Source of the DNA: Fennellomyces sp. T-0311
Taxonomy: Eukaryota > Mucoromycota > Mucoromycetes > Mucorales > Lichtheimiaceae
Assembly (NCBI GenBank): GCA_025266875.1
Contig: JALLLT010000051.1
Span: 229,480 to 293,479 of the forward strand
Direction: 5' to 3'
DNA length: 64,000 nt
The translations under genes and the position numbers were made by a program. Each line of letters begins with the position of its first letter. The first letter of the stretch is position 1. Of this stretch, positions 44,400 to 56,999 are shown in pieces. Under the pieces are notes generated by a model. The model ran no database searches, was not told where the DNA came from, and was given only the letters and a program-made list of their open reading frames with translations.

Positions 44400-46373
44400 C
44401 CCTAGCACCACACCATTCCCTCAACATGGTTCGGCCCAAGCAAGCACCCAAGACCCCAGAAGCCGACCTGATTGATCTGTCAGACGAGCAAGACGACGAG
44501 TCCTTGGAATTGCAAAAAACCTTGGAGGAGGATAAGCAGTATATTGATTCGCTCTTGTCAATAAAAGAAACTGATTTACCTCTGTACTCAATGTCTTGCA
44601 ATGATGTCCCTGTTGATGTGTTGATCGATTCAGGTGCCTCAGGCTCATATGTCGCACCACGACTTGCCAACAAGTTGCCATTGCACGAGATCTCAAGCCG
44701 GATTGTCGAAACTGCCGGAGGACATACCACCACCATCACCAAGCAAGCCGAGTTGTTGTTGGATGCTCAAGGATACAAGCATAAGGTGGCAGCCTTCGTC
44801 CTTGACACCAAGTTTCACGTGATCCTCGGCCGCGACTGGCTCAAGACTGTGCAACCAATACCCGATTGGGAACTGGATACCTGGCGGATTCAGAAGGGTG
44901 AGCATGAATATGTCCTTCGTCCACGGCATAAACGTGTGATCCCTGAGCTCGTGTACCTGATATCGCATCGTCAAGTCCAGCGTTTGGAGCGCCACAAGGG
45001 GATTGACGATGTGTTTGCCTGTTTCCTGCGACCTGTGGATCTCAAGACCGCTCCTACGTCGGATGGGATGGCTAAAGCATTAGTGGAGGAATTCAGCGAT
45101 GTTTTCCAAGACAAACTGCCTGGCCTCCCTCCCAAACGTGACACTGAGCATGTTATCAACACTGGCGATGCTGCCCCGATCTCAAGACCACCGTACAAGA
45201 TGAGCCCGCGCGAGTTGGATGAGCTGCGTCGGCAGTTGAAGGAGTTGCTGGATTTGGGCCTGATCCGACCAAGCTCGTCGCCATGGGGTGCCCCGGTCCT
45301 GTTTGTACGTAAGAAAACGGGTGAAATGAGAATGTGCATCGATTACCGGGCAGTCAACAGGATCAGCAAACGCAACTCGACGCCGTTGCCACGCATTGAT
45401 GAGTGCCTTGAACGTCTCCATGGCATGAAGTACTTCTCCAAGCTCGACCTATGATCCGGATACCATAATTTGCGGCTACGGGAGGAGGATATTCCGAAAT
45501 CGGCATTCAACACTCGCTATGGCAAGTTCGAATAGCTGGTTCTGCCGTTTGGTTTTATGAACAGCCCTCCTGTCTTCCAGTCGTGGATGAACGCAGTGAT
45601 CGGTGCCGAGTTCCTGGATCGGTGTGCTATGGTGTACCTGGATGACGTCTTGGTCTTCAGCAGGAACAAGGAACAACACGCGAAGGACGTTCGGGCGATT
45701 TTGGAGAAGTTTCGAGCGGCAAAGGTGATTGCAAATGAGAAAAAGTGCGAGCTATTCAAGACCGAGTTGGAGTTTGTTGGCCACCAGGTGACGGCTGAAG
45801 GTATCCTCCCTGCAAGGTCCAAAGTCAAGGCGATTCAAGACTGGCCGGTGCCCACCAATGTCCAGGAAGTTCGTCAGTTTGTTGGTCTTGGCTCGCACTA
45901 TCGTCGTTTCATTCGCGATTTTGCTGCCTTGGCCGCACCATTGACAGACTTGACAAAAGGTACTGGTGCGAAGAAAAGGGCAATCAAGTGGACTCCTGAG
46001 TGCCAAGCCGCCTTTGAGGAAATCAAGGCCCGCATGACCGCCGCCCCAGTCCTGCAGCCACCAAATCCGGATGCCCCATATGTCATTGAGGTGGATAGCA
46101 GTGATTACGGTGTGGGGGGGAGTGCTGCTGCAACAAGGCGACGACGGTTTGATGCACCCTTTGGCGTTCGAATCGAAGAAGTTATCCACTGCGGAACGGT
46201 CATATCCAGCCCAGGAACGTGAACTTTTAGCAATCTTACATGCGTTACGCACCTGGCGTTGCTTTGTGGATGGCCGGAAATACACCGTTTTCTCAGATCA
46301 CCACCCTCTTAAGTACTTCCGGATCAAGACCAAGCCTACCCCCCGCCTAACAAGATGGATTGCCGAGCTCGAG

Positions 46374-49300
46374 ACGTGGGCTACGCGTTTCAGAATTTTT
46401 ACGGGTGAGCTACTCCAGATTCAGATTCCGAAAGCAAATTTTACAGGTGTGACTTCACAATTTAAATAGTTTTACAGATGATGGACTTGGTGCATAAGGG
46501 ATTTTACGGGTTACATAGTCTATGACCTCAAAAAATGCAAGTTATTACTAACTTACATCAGAACTGCTTTAAATAGACATATACCTATTTTTAAGTAGCA
46601 GTCTAGTGTAACTTACCTCCTTTTACCAAAGTTTAAAAGATGATTTTCATACTGTGAACGTCAATAAAGAAGTATCATGGAAGGTAAGAGCGATTGATGT
46701 TCAACAAGTCTATAGAGAAAAAGTTGTAAATAAAAAATGGAAAAGAAAATGAAGAAAGGAGAAATACAAATAGAAAAAATAAAGGGAGAAGTAAAGCGAA
46801 GAAAAATTAAAACAAGAAAAGCGCGAGCGAAGTAAGTCTATACTGGATAATATCGAGTGTATGGATGATAGTCACTGCGGGTCATGTTTGTGCGAATTCG
46901 TCTAGTACGATGTCGGCGAATAACTGTCAAGTATCGATCAGTATTGCCACGTTCAACTGCATCGTCAAATATTTGTCTTTGCGCGAGTGGTAGTATACGG
47001 CGATACGACTCGCGATGCTGCTGAAGCTGCTGTGCTGCTTGTTGATACTGTTGGTATGCCTGCAGCAAGCGTTCTTCAGCTTCACCTAAATGGGTATACG
47101 GCGACGAGTCACCATCAACACCAATGCTGCCTAACTGATCAGCATTTTCAGCTGCAGCAGCAGGCTCTTCAACGTTGGTGTGGGTGACCAGCCCTTCTTC
47201 TTCTTCTTCTTCTTCTTCTTCTTCTTCTGCTTCTTCATCAGAAGCCAACAAGCTTTCTTCGTCAGAAGCACCTTCTTGCACAGGAGGCAACTCGGCGTCT
47301 GATTCTACAAAAACAAATGTAGAGTCGCGTTTAGCACTCTTGAACTTACACTGGTTCTACTCAATCAGTGTACCTTCTTGGATATAAATATCTGTAATCA
47401 AACGAGGCCGTGCAGAATCATTGGGTCTTTGATCACCGGGCTGCCATAGTGGAGGAATTTGGATCAGTCTAAATGGATACTGTCTCCACTGTATATGATA
47501 ACTATAATAAGAAACGGCACTTATAATCCTTCTGTTAAAGCAAACATACATCATCGACAACTCTTATGTACGGAATCGTATGTTTACGTTCGACATAATT
47601 TTCAAGCGCGGCAAAACGATTCCATCTTCCCCTCTGATGATCATTGCAGCGTCTGACCAAATGTTTGCATAGCATAAATTTGCAAGCAAGAAAGGAAGGG
47701 CAACCGCATGTCCAAAATCTCAGCGATGGACGGTAAAGCTCCACTACATCAGCACGTTCTTCCCCTTCGCTCAAAAGTTCTTGGGTATGGGCTGACCATG
47801 TGTGTGCAAACTCCTGTTCCCACTTCAATGGCTCGCGTCGATTCTGAATCTTCAGTTCGAATTTTGCTCTGATGAGGGGTAGCTGTTGTGTCACGATGAT
47901 GTGCACCAACAGATCGAGTCTCGGCCGAGGGAGTTTCCGTAGAAAGTCGGTTTTCAATACTTTCCATTGAGCCTCGATCATCGTAGTCGTCTTTGCCATG
48001 GGGATGTCGTCTGGGCGAGCACTGCGAGCCCAGCGAGACCACCATTCTTCACTGTACCAGCGATTGTACATATACACCCATACGTCAGGAAGGTCATTCC
48101 GAACGCAAAAGTCGTACATCTCGCGGCCACAATGCTGGCGTATGGTGTCTTCACTTCGATAGCCAACTACACTCGATATAAACAATTGATCTTACATCTA
48201 AATAAATCACACTTATGACGTACCACCTGGAGTAGGGATACGTGGATGTAGATGATAGTGTTTCCGTATCATAGACAGGATCTGCTCTCTCATAGATGCA
48301 TCAGGACAGAGCTTTCCAGTACGGTCCTCATATGGTACGAATTGGGTCGAAACAAAAGGGTACTCACGACGTGCAGCATAAACATCATAATGAGGATCTC
48401 TAAGTTTATCCGCATTCAGTCTTAGTCTTACAGAGTGATCGAGGTGCCATAGGCACAGGCGCAACGACCTTCTACCAAAGACTCTCTCAATGGCATTGAT
48501 CTGGCCACGATCTTTGTCTGAAAACATATACGTTGGTCGTAAGCCATTGTTATGCAGACAGCGGAAGAATCTATGGATATAATCCATTCTCGAAGGTCTT
48601 CTAACCGCCTCTGTTACACGCGTGTTGCTGGCTCCAAGAAGCATATATGCAATTGGAAAGCCACACCCATTGAAGTTTGCCACGATACCAAAAAGCTCAT
48701 ACCCCATTCGATTTGTCTTATATGTCGAATCGACATGAAACTCATGTACTAGTGGAGAGAGAGCGGCCGCATTGAAAAGCTCCGTAACAAATCCAACACC
48801 GGTAAAACCATCAGCAGAATAATGGAAAATCTGTTTATTTTACTCACTGTAAATATATATACTATATCGTATCTACCATTAGTGTAGCATAGTGATCATC
48901 GCATATACAGCTACCGTTATGCACACATGGTTGTCTTTACATACCTTACGAATTCCATTGATTCCTCTATCAATATGCATGATTGCAGAAATAACTTGAT
49001 CATCATGGAATCGGTAAAGGTGCTCAGTTGTTCGCGACCATAATGCATATATCTACTGCAATGTCAACGTACCGATATCGATGTTGAGCCATGGTACTTA
49101 CCTGTGGTTGGGTTACGATCGGACGTGCAGCAGGAAACCGATGGACCATGAGACGATACAAATCCCGAGCTGTATGGTCCTCTGCATTCTCCACAACAAA
49201 ACGTCGAACGTCTTCTGGCATTTCCGCACGAACATGTGGCATAGGTCTGGGTGGCGGATGTGCTAGATTATGCTCGATTTTCACGTAAACATACCCATTA

Positions 49301-49954
49301 CGCCTGTCAATGTGGCCAGAGATCTTTCCATGACAATCGTATGTCTCCATCCGAGGATGCAGGCGCATACGATCGGCATCTGGTACTTGGTGCTGCGTAG
49401 TTGTATCCTGGCAGCAGATAAACTGGAACGAAATAGAGTGTCGCAACGCTGTATCACCGAAGGACCTGAGATAATACTTATACCCATCGCGATCCCCAAT
49501 GCGACGAACAATGTACTTCACTATCGCGTATTCATCGGTGAACTCCAACAATGGACCTTCAATAGGAACATCACTTTCGTGAATATATTGTACTCCTTCT
49601 AAGCAAATTTAATGAGCTTTTTTAAAGCTTTTTTTTTTTTAGTTTAAACGAATACCATCAACGGCTGCAGGAAGTTCTTCAATCAAATCGTCGATCCGGG
49701 TTGCAACCTCGGACATTTCGCGTCCTACGTTTCCCGTTCGACCGCGACATATCACACAGGTCTTGTAGTTGCGTCGCCTACCAACAAAGAGCTCAACCGG
49801 GCGGTATGTCTTGCAACACGAACAGTAACGGATTGTTTCCATGGTAAAGTGCGAGAATGAGTGGCTTATGCCGAGAAAAAAAACTATATGGCGCTTTCGG
49901 ATTTTGAATCTGGAGGTGCTCACCCGTAAAAATTCTGAAACGCGTGGCTATCCT
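46374..49954 (-). mobile_element. MULE-2 DNA transposon nested in Ty3-C
   Basis: 3581 bp with a perfect 9-bp TSD GAGCTCGAG (46365-46373 and 49955-49963), the length typical of Mutator elements. The inverted repeats of about 55 bp share CACGCGTTTCAG / TACGCGTTTCAG and the following TTTTTACGGGTGAGC. One spliced minus-strand transposase fills it. No nonsense codon was found in the catalytic exons, so this copy may be active. Confidence 0.92.
46838..49842 (-). CDS. MULE-2 transposase
   Basis: Minus strand, about six exons. The N-terminal Cys4 finger starts METIRYCSCCKTYRPVELF with KTCVIC. The second block covers 49551-49100 (FQFICCQDTTTQHQ, ARDLYRLMVHRFPAARPIV). The DDE core (about 48830-48230) has HEFHVDSTYKTNRMG and MFSDKDRGQINAIE. 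The next block (48185-47560) has KTTTMIEAQWKVLK and the SWIM finger FWTCGCPSFLACKFMLCKH. The last block (47290-46838) has a long Glu run, a Gln-rich coil and the end DYHPYTRYYPV. Exon order equals MULE-1. Catalytic D, D and E are all present. Exact small-exon borders were not all fixed, hence the reduced confidence. Confidence 0.82.
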
Positions 49955-49963
49955 GAGCTCGAG

Positions 49964-51466
49964 CTGTATGATCCAGATATCCAATACAAGCCTGGCAAGG
50001 ATAATCACATCCCGGATCTGTTGTCTCGTCGTGATGGCCCCGAGTGCATCACCCAAGAACCCGAAATGGAACCAGAATTCCTATATGCGGTCAAGGCTGT
50101 CCAAGAATCCGACTGGCCCAAATTCTATGCTCTCCCAGAGGACCAACGCCCTTCGATGTACAAGGATCTGCTAGAGAAGCACAAGGACAAGTTCTCTGTT
50201 CACAATTCCGCGGTTTTCCGGAAGATCAAGGTTGGCGATACCATCAAGGAGGTTCGCTATGTGATGTTTGCTCGGCGTGCAGATGTGGTGTCGGATACAC
50301 ACAAGTCTCTTGCTCATTCAGGTACAAGTACGGTGTATGATGTCCTACGCAAGCGTTACTGGTGGCCTGATATGCATTCGGATATCCAAGATTGATTGTC
50401 TGCATGTCCGCAGTGTCAGTTGGCCTCCAAGGCTGACCGCCAAGTTCATCACGCCCCTATGAAGCCATTGGATGTACCACCGCCTTTTGCCCGCTGGCAC
50501 CTCGATTTCATTGGCGAGTTACCCACCACGCTGAATGGTAACCGTTGGCTTCTTGTTGCTGTTGACTACGCCACCAACTGGACCATTGCTCGCGCGGTTC
50601 CTGACGCCACCGGTGCTGCCATTGCAGAATTCCTTTATGAGGAAATCGTTATGCGTTTTTCTTGTCCCACAGAGATCTGCACAGACCGCGGCGCCAACTT
50701 TATGTCGAAGATCCTTGCTCACTACCTTGGCCGTCTCAAGATCAACCACGTCCTCACTTCGGCGTTCCATCCACGAACCAATGGCAAGGCCGAACACACA
50801 AATGGCATACTCAAGCAAATGTTGCGGAAGTTTGTTCAAGGCCGGATCCATGCATGGGACAAGTACATTGACACTGCATTGTTCGCCTGCCGTGTCCGCA
50901 AGCATCGTACCACGGGATATAGCCCATACTTCCTGGTCTATGGTCAAGAACCCTGTTTGCCTGGTGACCCTCTGCGCCCATTCATTGATATGGTTACGCC
51001 ACCTCAAGACGAACCTATCGAAGCGCATGGACGAATCCCTGAGGTACGCCGCTTGCGCGAGGTACGCATCATTGCCGAACGCCGCCTAAAGAAAAATGCC
51101 GCCAAGGACAAGGAGCACTGGGATGAGGTCTTAAAGCCCCAAAAATTTTCTGTTGGTGACCATGTCCTGATGCGACACGAAAACAAGTTGAGCCTGGAAT
51201 TCAATTGGAAAGGCCCATTCAAGGTGATTGCCGTCTACCCTGAAACCGACATTTACAAGCTGGAAGACCTAAATGGCAAAGTCTATTCTTCTTGGGTTCA
51301 CACTGATCGCCTCAAGACTATTCATGTCAAGTCTCCAGTTACCAATGAACCTTGGTACGACCCCACTGCCGTCCGTGCTACCGAGCACCGTGATCTTCAA
51401 GCTGCCAACCATATTGCGTTGTTGTCCGAGGACGTACAACAGTCTGAGGAGGGGATATTGTTGTAA
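49964..51466 (+). pseudogene. Ty3-C pol 3' segment (RNase H end and integrase)
   Basis: The part of the Ty3-C pol right of MULE-2. It is open except for the TGA at 50393. Integrase D, D and E are retained. It ends 8 nt into the truncated 3' LTR, as in Ty3-E. Confidence 0.85.
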
Positions 51467-51586
51467 CCATTCTGGCGGGCTTCTTTGTATTTCTCTTTTT
51501 GGACAGATCGTTCGTGATACCTCTTTGTTGCACAGCAACGCGCTGTTGCACGAATATTACTCACAACGCGTCCATCCCTTTTAGAC
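51459..51586 (+). repeat. Ty3-C 3' LTR, truncated
   Basis: Matches the first 128 bp of the 5' LTR (to TTTTAGACCC) and then stops abruptly against unrelated sequence. Confidence 0.9.
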
Positions 51587-52114
51587 CCGGATCAGGTTAA
51601 CAATTTGGCCAGTGGCTTAGCCGATAGCTTCAACTATAGGTGGTTTCCATATATAACGATCCTAGAGCTTTATTTTTTAAAAGTTACTGTATTTCTCGTT
51701 TGACTTTGGACAGATTTGGGGGGATTATGGAAGATAAAAATAGATATATGGAATAATTATGGGGGATTAAGGACTTCTGGTGTCGCACAATGGAAAAGCT
51801 GTGTATCTATATGGACATACTCTAAGTGTCTGTGAACAAGTGTGCTCTACTTTAGGGAAATGTACGACGCCGCTTTTTAGAAAAAAAAATTCAGCATTGT
51901 GGAAATCGTCATCTGCTTGTCAGAAATCATCAATCAACGTTTTGGAAGTCATCATGTGCTTGTTGGAAATCGTCAATCAGCTTTTTGAAAATCTCATCCA
52001 GCGCATTGGGCAACAACTTTGCAACATTAGACATAAGCGACAACCGTAATGGAAATTATTCACATAAGACTACACATCACTAACAACTATTGAGGAAATA
52101 AATAATTGAAAAAT
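51587..52114. repeat. Spacer with 21-22-bp iterated motif
   Basis: Between about 51898 and 52010 five degenerate units of GAAATCGTCATC-type sequence recur every 21-22 bp. They lie just downstream of the minus-strand transposase ending at 52115. This resembles the terminal arrays of the 34.3-39.8-kb element and may be the inner part of that transposon's end repeat. The outer border was not found. Confidence 0.55.
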
Positions 52115-52807
52115 CTATGCATCGTAGTCCTTAAGGAAAGAACTTGATTGTGATATCCATTCCTGACAATCTGCTTTTGTTATAGTCCTCGCTGCCTCTG
52201 TGATACGATTTGCCAAATCGTCCTCTTCTGATATGGCATTCACTCTCACATGGTCAATAAGGCGATTCCACAGGGATTTGGCTGGGTTTAGTGCGGCCAG
52301 GCTCTTCAGGATATACACTGGGTAGAAGCCAGCATCCTTGATCGCCTTTACCACAAGTTCGTTGCGATGCATCTCTGTATCTTCCATGACGATTGCTATC
52401 CCGGTAGCATTGGAATCCTTGAAAAACTTGACGAAATTCATTACGAACAGAAGAAAATGGTGGGCTGTGGTCCAGATGGTTTTCTTGTGCGCCGTGAGCA
52501 ACTTTTGAACATTCCATTGTTTCTTCTTACAATCCGAGAGCATTCCTTGTTGTGAGACACCATGCAAACCCTCCACCGTAAGACAGCAAAAAACGTCGAA
52601 CGGAAAGGTGTTACCAGCAGGTATTCTTTTGGGCAATTTGGACACAGGGTGAAGGCCAGTCTTGTAGATCCTGCACTCATCAATGAATGTGCAATTGGTG
52701 AAGTAATCGAAGCGTTTCTGTGTGAGATACTCCACAAAATTGGTAAAGACATTGCTGTCAAATAGCTGTCCTTGATCGAGTGGTGGTATAGTAAGTCTGA
52801 ATGCTAG
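52115..52807 (-). pseudogene. IS630/Tc1-like transposase, C-terminal part (catalytic positions changed)
   Basis: The 3' portion of a minus-strand gene split by Ty3-D at 52808-52812. The first catalytic position is kept (CTFIDECRIY). The second reads IVMEDTEMHRN (Glu in place of Asp) and the third ALNPAKSLWNRL (Lys in place of Glu), at the 34-residue spacing of DD34E enzymes. Apart from the retrotransposon insertion it has no stop. It is a second, divergent inactive paralogue in this window. The rest of the gene lies at 63583-64000 and beyond. Confidence 0.8.
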
Positions 52808-52812
52808 CTTCG

Positions 52813-53088
52813 TGTGGTGAGAGAGAATGGATCGAGAAAAACAGTAAGTTCTGTAAGAATCGAATATGTCTTTTATTATGTTAACGGTTCTCTCTATTTA
52901 TATTGCTCGAGATAAAACTCATAATCAAATAGCTGTGGTCGGGAGGATGCCATATCATATAGCCGACACGGCAATGTTTCTAGACTTCTTGGAAGATCTA
53001 GTCAAGCCGGAAGGCTGTCAATGTATTATTCAGGTACCGTCATACGTTTACCCGGTAGTGCCGACTAGCTAGTACCTTGGATACCACA
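52813..53088 (-). repeat. Ty3-D 3' LTR
   Basis: 276 bp, TGTGGTATCC...CTCACCACA on the minus strand. Confidence 0.95.
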
Positions 53089-53124
53089 TTACCCCCTTCC
53101 AGGCTTGAAGCCGATTTTGAGTAT

Positions 53125-56100
53125 TTATGCTTGTCGGCGTTTTTTCCGACTTTCAGCATTATTTCGAGGGCTAATGCGTTTTGCGCGTTCAGCAGGCATA
53201 TGCTTATTATTTGTTTGTGGTAGACTGGTTCCTAACCGTTCCCAGTACTTGGTAATAGTACGAGGGTCGGTGAATTGTTCATATGGCTCCCATGTATCGT
53301 CTTCAGGTTTATAGCCTCTCCATCGGACTTTATACAGATACTGACCGTTTCGGTCTATTTTATGCTTCACGATGTTTTCGACTTCGTAGATTTGATCTGC
53401 AGGAATAATTTCATCCTGTGAGATGAGCTTAAGGTGTGATGGTGGTATATTGATGGGGAGGATTTCTCCTTGTTCATCTTTTAATACGTATGAACCACCT
53501 TTGGTCTTATGAACCACGGTGTAGGGTCCTTCATAATCAGGGAAGAGTTTACCCTTTTTATCCCTTACGCGTTTCATGACGTGACTATCCACGGGGAATT
53601 CAACAAGCAGGTGTTTTTTGTCAAACTTTCCTCTTTGCTTGTTCATTAACGCTTCGACTCGTTCAGCAATCGTGGGGTAAACGACTTCGGACATATGCTC
53701 GATCCTTTCCAACAAGTCTTTTCTGCTCATTGGCGGTAGTACTTCGGCATCTCGGTAGTCCTCAAAGTTATTTATCTTCCTGGCGAACATCAGCGAGAAG
53801 GGCGCGGTGTCAGTGCGTTTTGATACTTTCGCGTTTATCGACAACTGAACACTCGGTACGAATAGATCCCAATTTTTGTGGACACTTTTTACACATTTCT
53901 TGATTGCGCGCATTGATGTTTGTACGGTTCTTTCAGCAGCACCATTTCCTCTGGGGTGGTATGGACTCACGAGCCTATGCTCAATATTGCTGCTCTTGCG
54001 AATCGTTTCATGAGGTCGTTGACGAATTCGGTGCCATTATCCGAGGTAAGTATGGTGGGCAATCCGAAGGTCATAAATACTTGGACGAGTTCATTCACAA
54101 TTGTGTGCACTGTTTGTCCGGTATAGGTCTTAGTACTACGAATCGTGTGCATATATCGATCATGACTAACAGATAATTGTTTCCACTGCTTGATGTAGTC
54201 AGCGGTCCAGCGAGGTCGATGGACCAATGGTCTCCAGGTAAATAAGCTCTGACTGCTTTAAGCGGGTGATACCCTTTCTTCGCAATATTGAATTTCTGAC
54301 ATTCTTTGCAGGATTTTACGACTTCTACAGCGTCATCCTTTATCGATGTCCAATGTAGTCCATTGCTATGGATTGCCTTTACGATGGCTTCAGGCCAAAG
54401 TGGCCAAATAGGTGAGCTTTTTCGAGGATGTCTTTTCTTTCCTCTTCTGGGGGTTCCATCGTTTCGTTCTGGATTTTCACTGCGCGGTGAGCTAATTCCT
54501 TACGCGGTGTTTTTCTTTTGTTAAGGAATGTGTATGGCTGAGCTTCACCCCCTTCCAGCGTCCGATCTTCATTGAAGAGGCGCGACAGATTATCGGCCAG
54601 GACATTCTGGATACCAGGCAAGTAGATGACTTCAAAGTCATAGGTCATAAGGGTGTCCCAATAATTTGCCATAAGTGCATTAACATCCTTTTGTGTATAA
54701 TATAGGAGAGAGCTTTGTGATCGCATTGGACTTTCAGGTTGGAGCAGCCCCAGATGAACTTATGGAATTTCTTTAGTCCAAAAACAAGTGAGGTCAACTC
54801 GCGGCGGTGACACTGTAATTCTTTTCTGACTTGGTCAGGGAACGTGCCATGAACCCAATAATGCTCTTTTTGTCATTTTCATCCTTTTGATACAGAGCAG
54901 CACCAATACCGTCTTTGGAGGCATCAACTGCCATATACAACTCTTAGTGTAATCCACTGGGTGTAATGCAGGTGCATGAGCAATAGCGTATTTGAGATCG
55001 TCAAAGGCTTTCTGGTGCTTAGGTAACCAAAGCTTTTCCAAGGAGCCAGCGGATGTAGCTCATCAAGAGGTGCAGTAAGTCTACTCATGTTTGGGATATG
55101 ATCTCTCAAATAATTACAAACGCCTAGGAATCTCATGACGCCTTTACCGTTCTTCGGTGGTTCCATGTCTAGTAGGTTGGTTACTTTTCGGGGATCTAGG
55201 GAAATGCTAGAACCAGTGCAACGGAAGCCTAGAAGATAGACGCAAGTTTGTGCCCAGTGTGATTTCTCTTGATTTAAGATTAAACCACTTTCTGTCAAGC
55301 GTTGGACAACTTGTTGGCAGTGCAGTTTGTGTTCCTCCATGTCTTTACTGAAGATGACAAGATCGTCGATGAAGTGACAAGCGAAGCTTTCAAAACCTTT
55401 CAACGCAATGGCCACTGTTCGTTGGTATAGACTCGGAAGCGTCTTTATACCATAGCATCCTTGTACATAGCACCATCTTTCGCCGGTCATGGGTGAGGTG
55501 AATGACAGTTTATGACGATCAGCTTCAGCAACTTTACAGCGAGTGAATGCTTGACGCAGATCACAGACGGAGATCACTTTGCTTCCTGCAATACGATTAT
55601 ATATCGTACTCACTAGAGGAAGAGGATACCGCAGATCCGGAAGATTTCTATTGACTTCTCTGACGTCAAGTACAAAACGTAAGCTCGTCAGGTTACCCAT
55701 GGAGTCCTTTTTCGGAACACTGATAAGTGGCGAGTTCCAGCGCTGATCGCTGTTCGCAGGTAACGGTTCAATTACGCCATCTTTGTACCACTGTTGAATT
55801 TGTTCTTCTGCTATCGGGCGCATTTTGATTGGTAGATCATATTGCTTTTTGTAGCACACAACATCAGGTGGCGTGGGCAAGTGAATTTCCGATTCAGGAA
55901 TGGTACAGAATGAAGTAACTGGGATATCAGCATTTGCCTTCAAATATGGATTGAGTGATTCCATAAAGGCAGCCATAATTTCTGGACTAGCAGCAGGTGA
56001 GTCATTTGCTTGAAAAGCCTCATCATTTACTACTTCTTCTTGTAGTGGTAACAAAGGTACCCAAGAGGTAGCTAAACCCGTAAGTCCAATGCCAATTTTG

Positions 56101-56999
56101 AACAATAGATTCATTCCAATACTGACAGTATAACGCTTAGGTAAATCCATTACTTCGAAGCTATGTTTGTATGTTTTACTATTGTAAATAAAGGTAAGAT
56201 CATCAGTTACCCCAATTCTATTGGCGATGATTCCTTGTGAAGCAAGAGTAATAATTCCAGTTCTAAAATGTATTTTTATTTGTAGCTTTTTCACAAATGA
56301 ACTGGAAATCGCCGAAATGTTGGCGCCGGTGTCAACAAGAGCGAGGCGTTTCCTCTTTTCTATCGTGATTGGAGTGAGTATTTCATCCATTTCATCCAGT
56401 ATTTTTTCTTGCAACTTACAAGGCAATTTGTCCGAGATAATTTCATCGTCGGAGTCGTAGTTGTCGTCGCTTTCCAACGGAGGCGGAGCGCGGGAAGAGG
56501 AAGCCACAGCGGCGCGGGCACGGAAAACAGGTCGTTGCGGTGTTGCAACTTGGCCTGCGGCCTGATTTGCCTTATATTCAGCGCACCTATGACCATGCTT
56601 CCAAGGCTTACCACAATGGTGGCAAGGCGTGGGCGGTCTAGCAGCATGTTGGTGGCGGTCTTGTTGGACATGGCCATTGCTGGCCTTATGCCTCTTGTTG
56701 GCACGGTCTTGGCGGCGATCATTGTGGCGGTCTTGGTGGCGGTCTTGGTGGCGGTCTTGGTGGCGGTCTTGGTGGTCGCGGTGCCTTTTGGCCCCTTCCG
56801 ACAACTCCATTGCAGCAACCAACTCACAGACTTCGTCCACCTGCTCAGGCATTGAGTTGCCATGGTGCTGCACCACCGTTCTCAAGGCCTGCTCATAGTA
56901 TCGGGAGCTCAACGACATCAAAAAAATCATTACCAGCGTTAGCCCGTCCACCATACAAGCGTGGATGCACCGGTCTTGGAACTTGGCGATGTACTCATC
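53125..56999 (-). pseudogene. Ty3-D gag C-terminus and pol with chromodomain
   Basis: Continuous from the Ty3-E insertion (56999) to about 55050. Gag end carries a tandem His-Gln-Asp-Arg repeat and a Cys/His motif CHHCGKPWKHGHRC. The protease is ALVDTGANISAI. RT reads CHFIDDLVIFS. Frameshifts occur near 55040, 54950 and 54720, and stops appear in the integrase zinc region (54230-54380). The integrase C-terminus (53970-53125) is open and ends in a chromodomain with EVENIVKHKI and YKVRWRGYKPEDDTWEPYEQ. Chromodomains in this clade bind modified histones and steer integration to heterochromatin. Probably non-autonomous now. Confidence 0.88.

Larger units (their letters stand above)
44354..51466 (+). 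pseudogene. Ty3-C pol, split by MULE-2 and stops
   Basis: Segments are 44354-46373 and 49964-51466. The protease is [14 protein letters not shown] has MVYLDDVLVF, with stops at 45453 (DL*SGY, CGA to TGA) and 45533 (FE*LVL, TGG to TAG). RNase H has VIEVDSSDYG, with a frame slip in a 7-G run at 46114-46120. The zinc region and integrase have QD*LSACPQC (TGA at 50393, likely TGG), WHLDFIGELP, CTDRGANFMS and NGKAEHTNGI. It ends in a GPY/F-like region (FNWKGPFKVIAVYPETD) without a chromodomain. Joining across MULE-2 through one copy of its TSD restores ELELYDPDIQYK. Confidence 0.9.
42907..51586 (+). mobile_element. Ty3/gypsy element Ty3-C, 3' LTR truncated, split by MULE-2
   Basis: The 5' LTR is 42907-43239 (333 bp, TGTCGT...ACGACA). 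Next to it comes the primer-site candidate TGGTAGCGAAAG, then gag, pol, a purine tract and only the first 128 bp of the 3' LTR (51459-51586). MULE-2 (46374-49954) interrupts the RNase H region. Pol has several stops. It is related to Ty3-E by gag, pol and the frameshift site. No TSD can be checked because the 3' LTR is cut. Confidence 0.92.

Noticed and set aside
47175..47387. Poly-Ser plus-strand frame
   Set aside because: A TTC microsatellite that encodes the Glu run of the MULE-2 transposase on the other strand.
52562..52765. Plus-strand 67-aa frame
   Set aside because: Shadow of the minus-strand IS630-like transposase.
56629..56898. Trp/Arg-rich plus-strand repeat frame
   Set aside because: Antisense of the His-Gln-Asp-Arg repeat in Ty3-D Gag.
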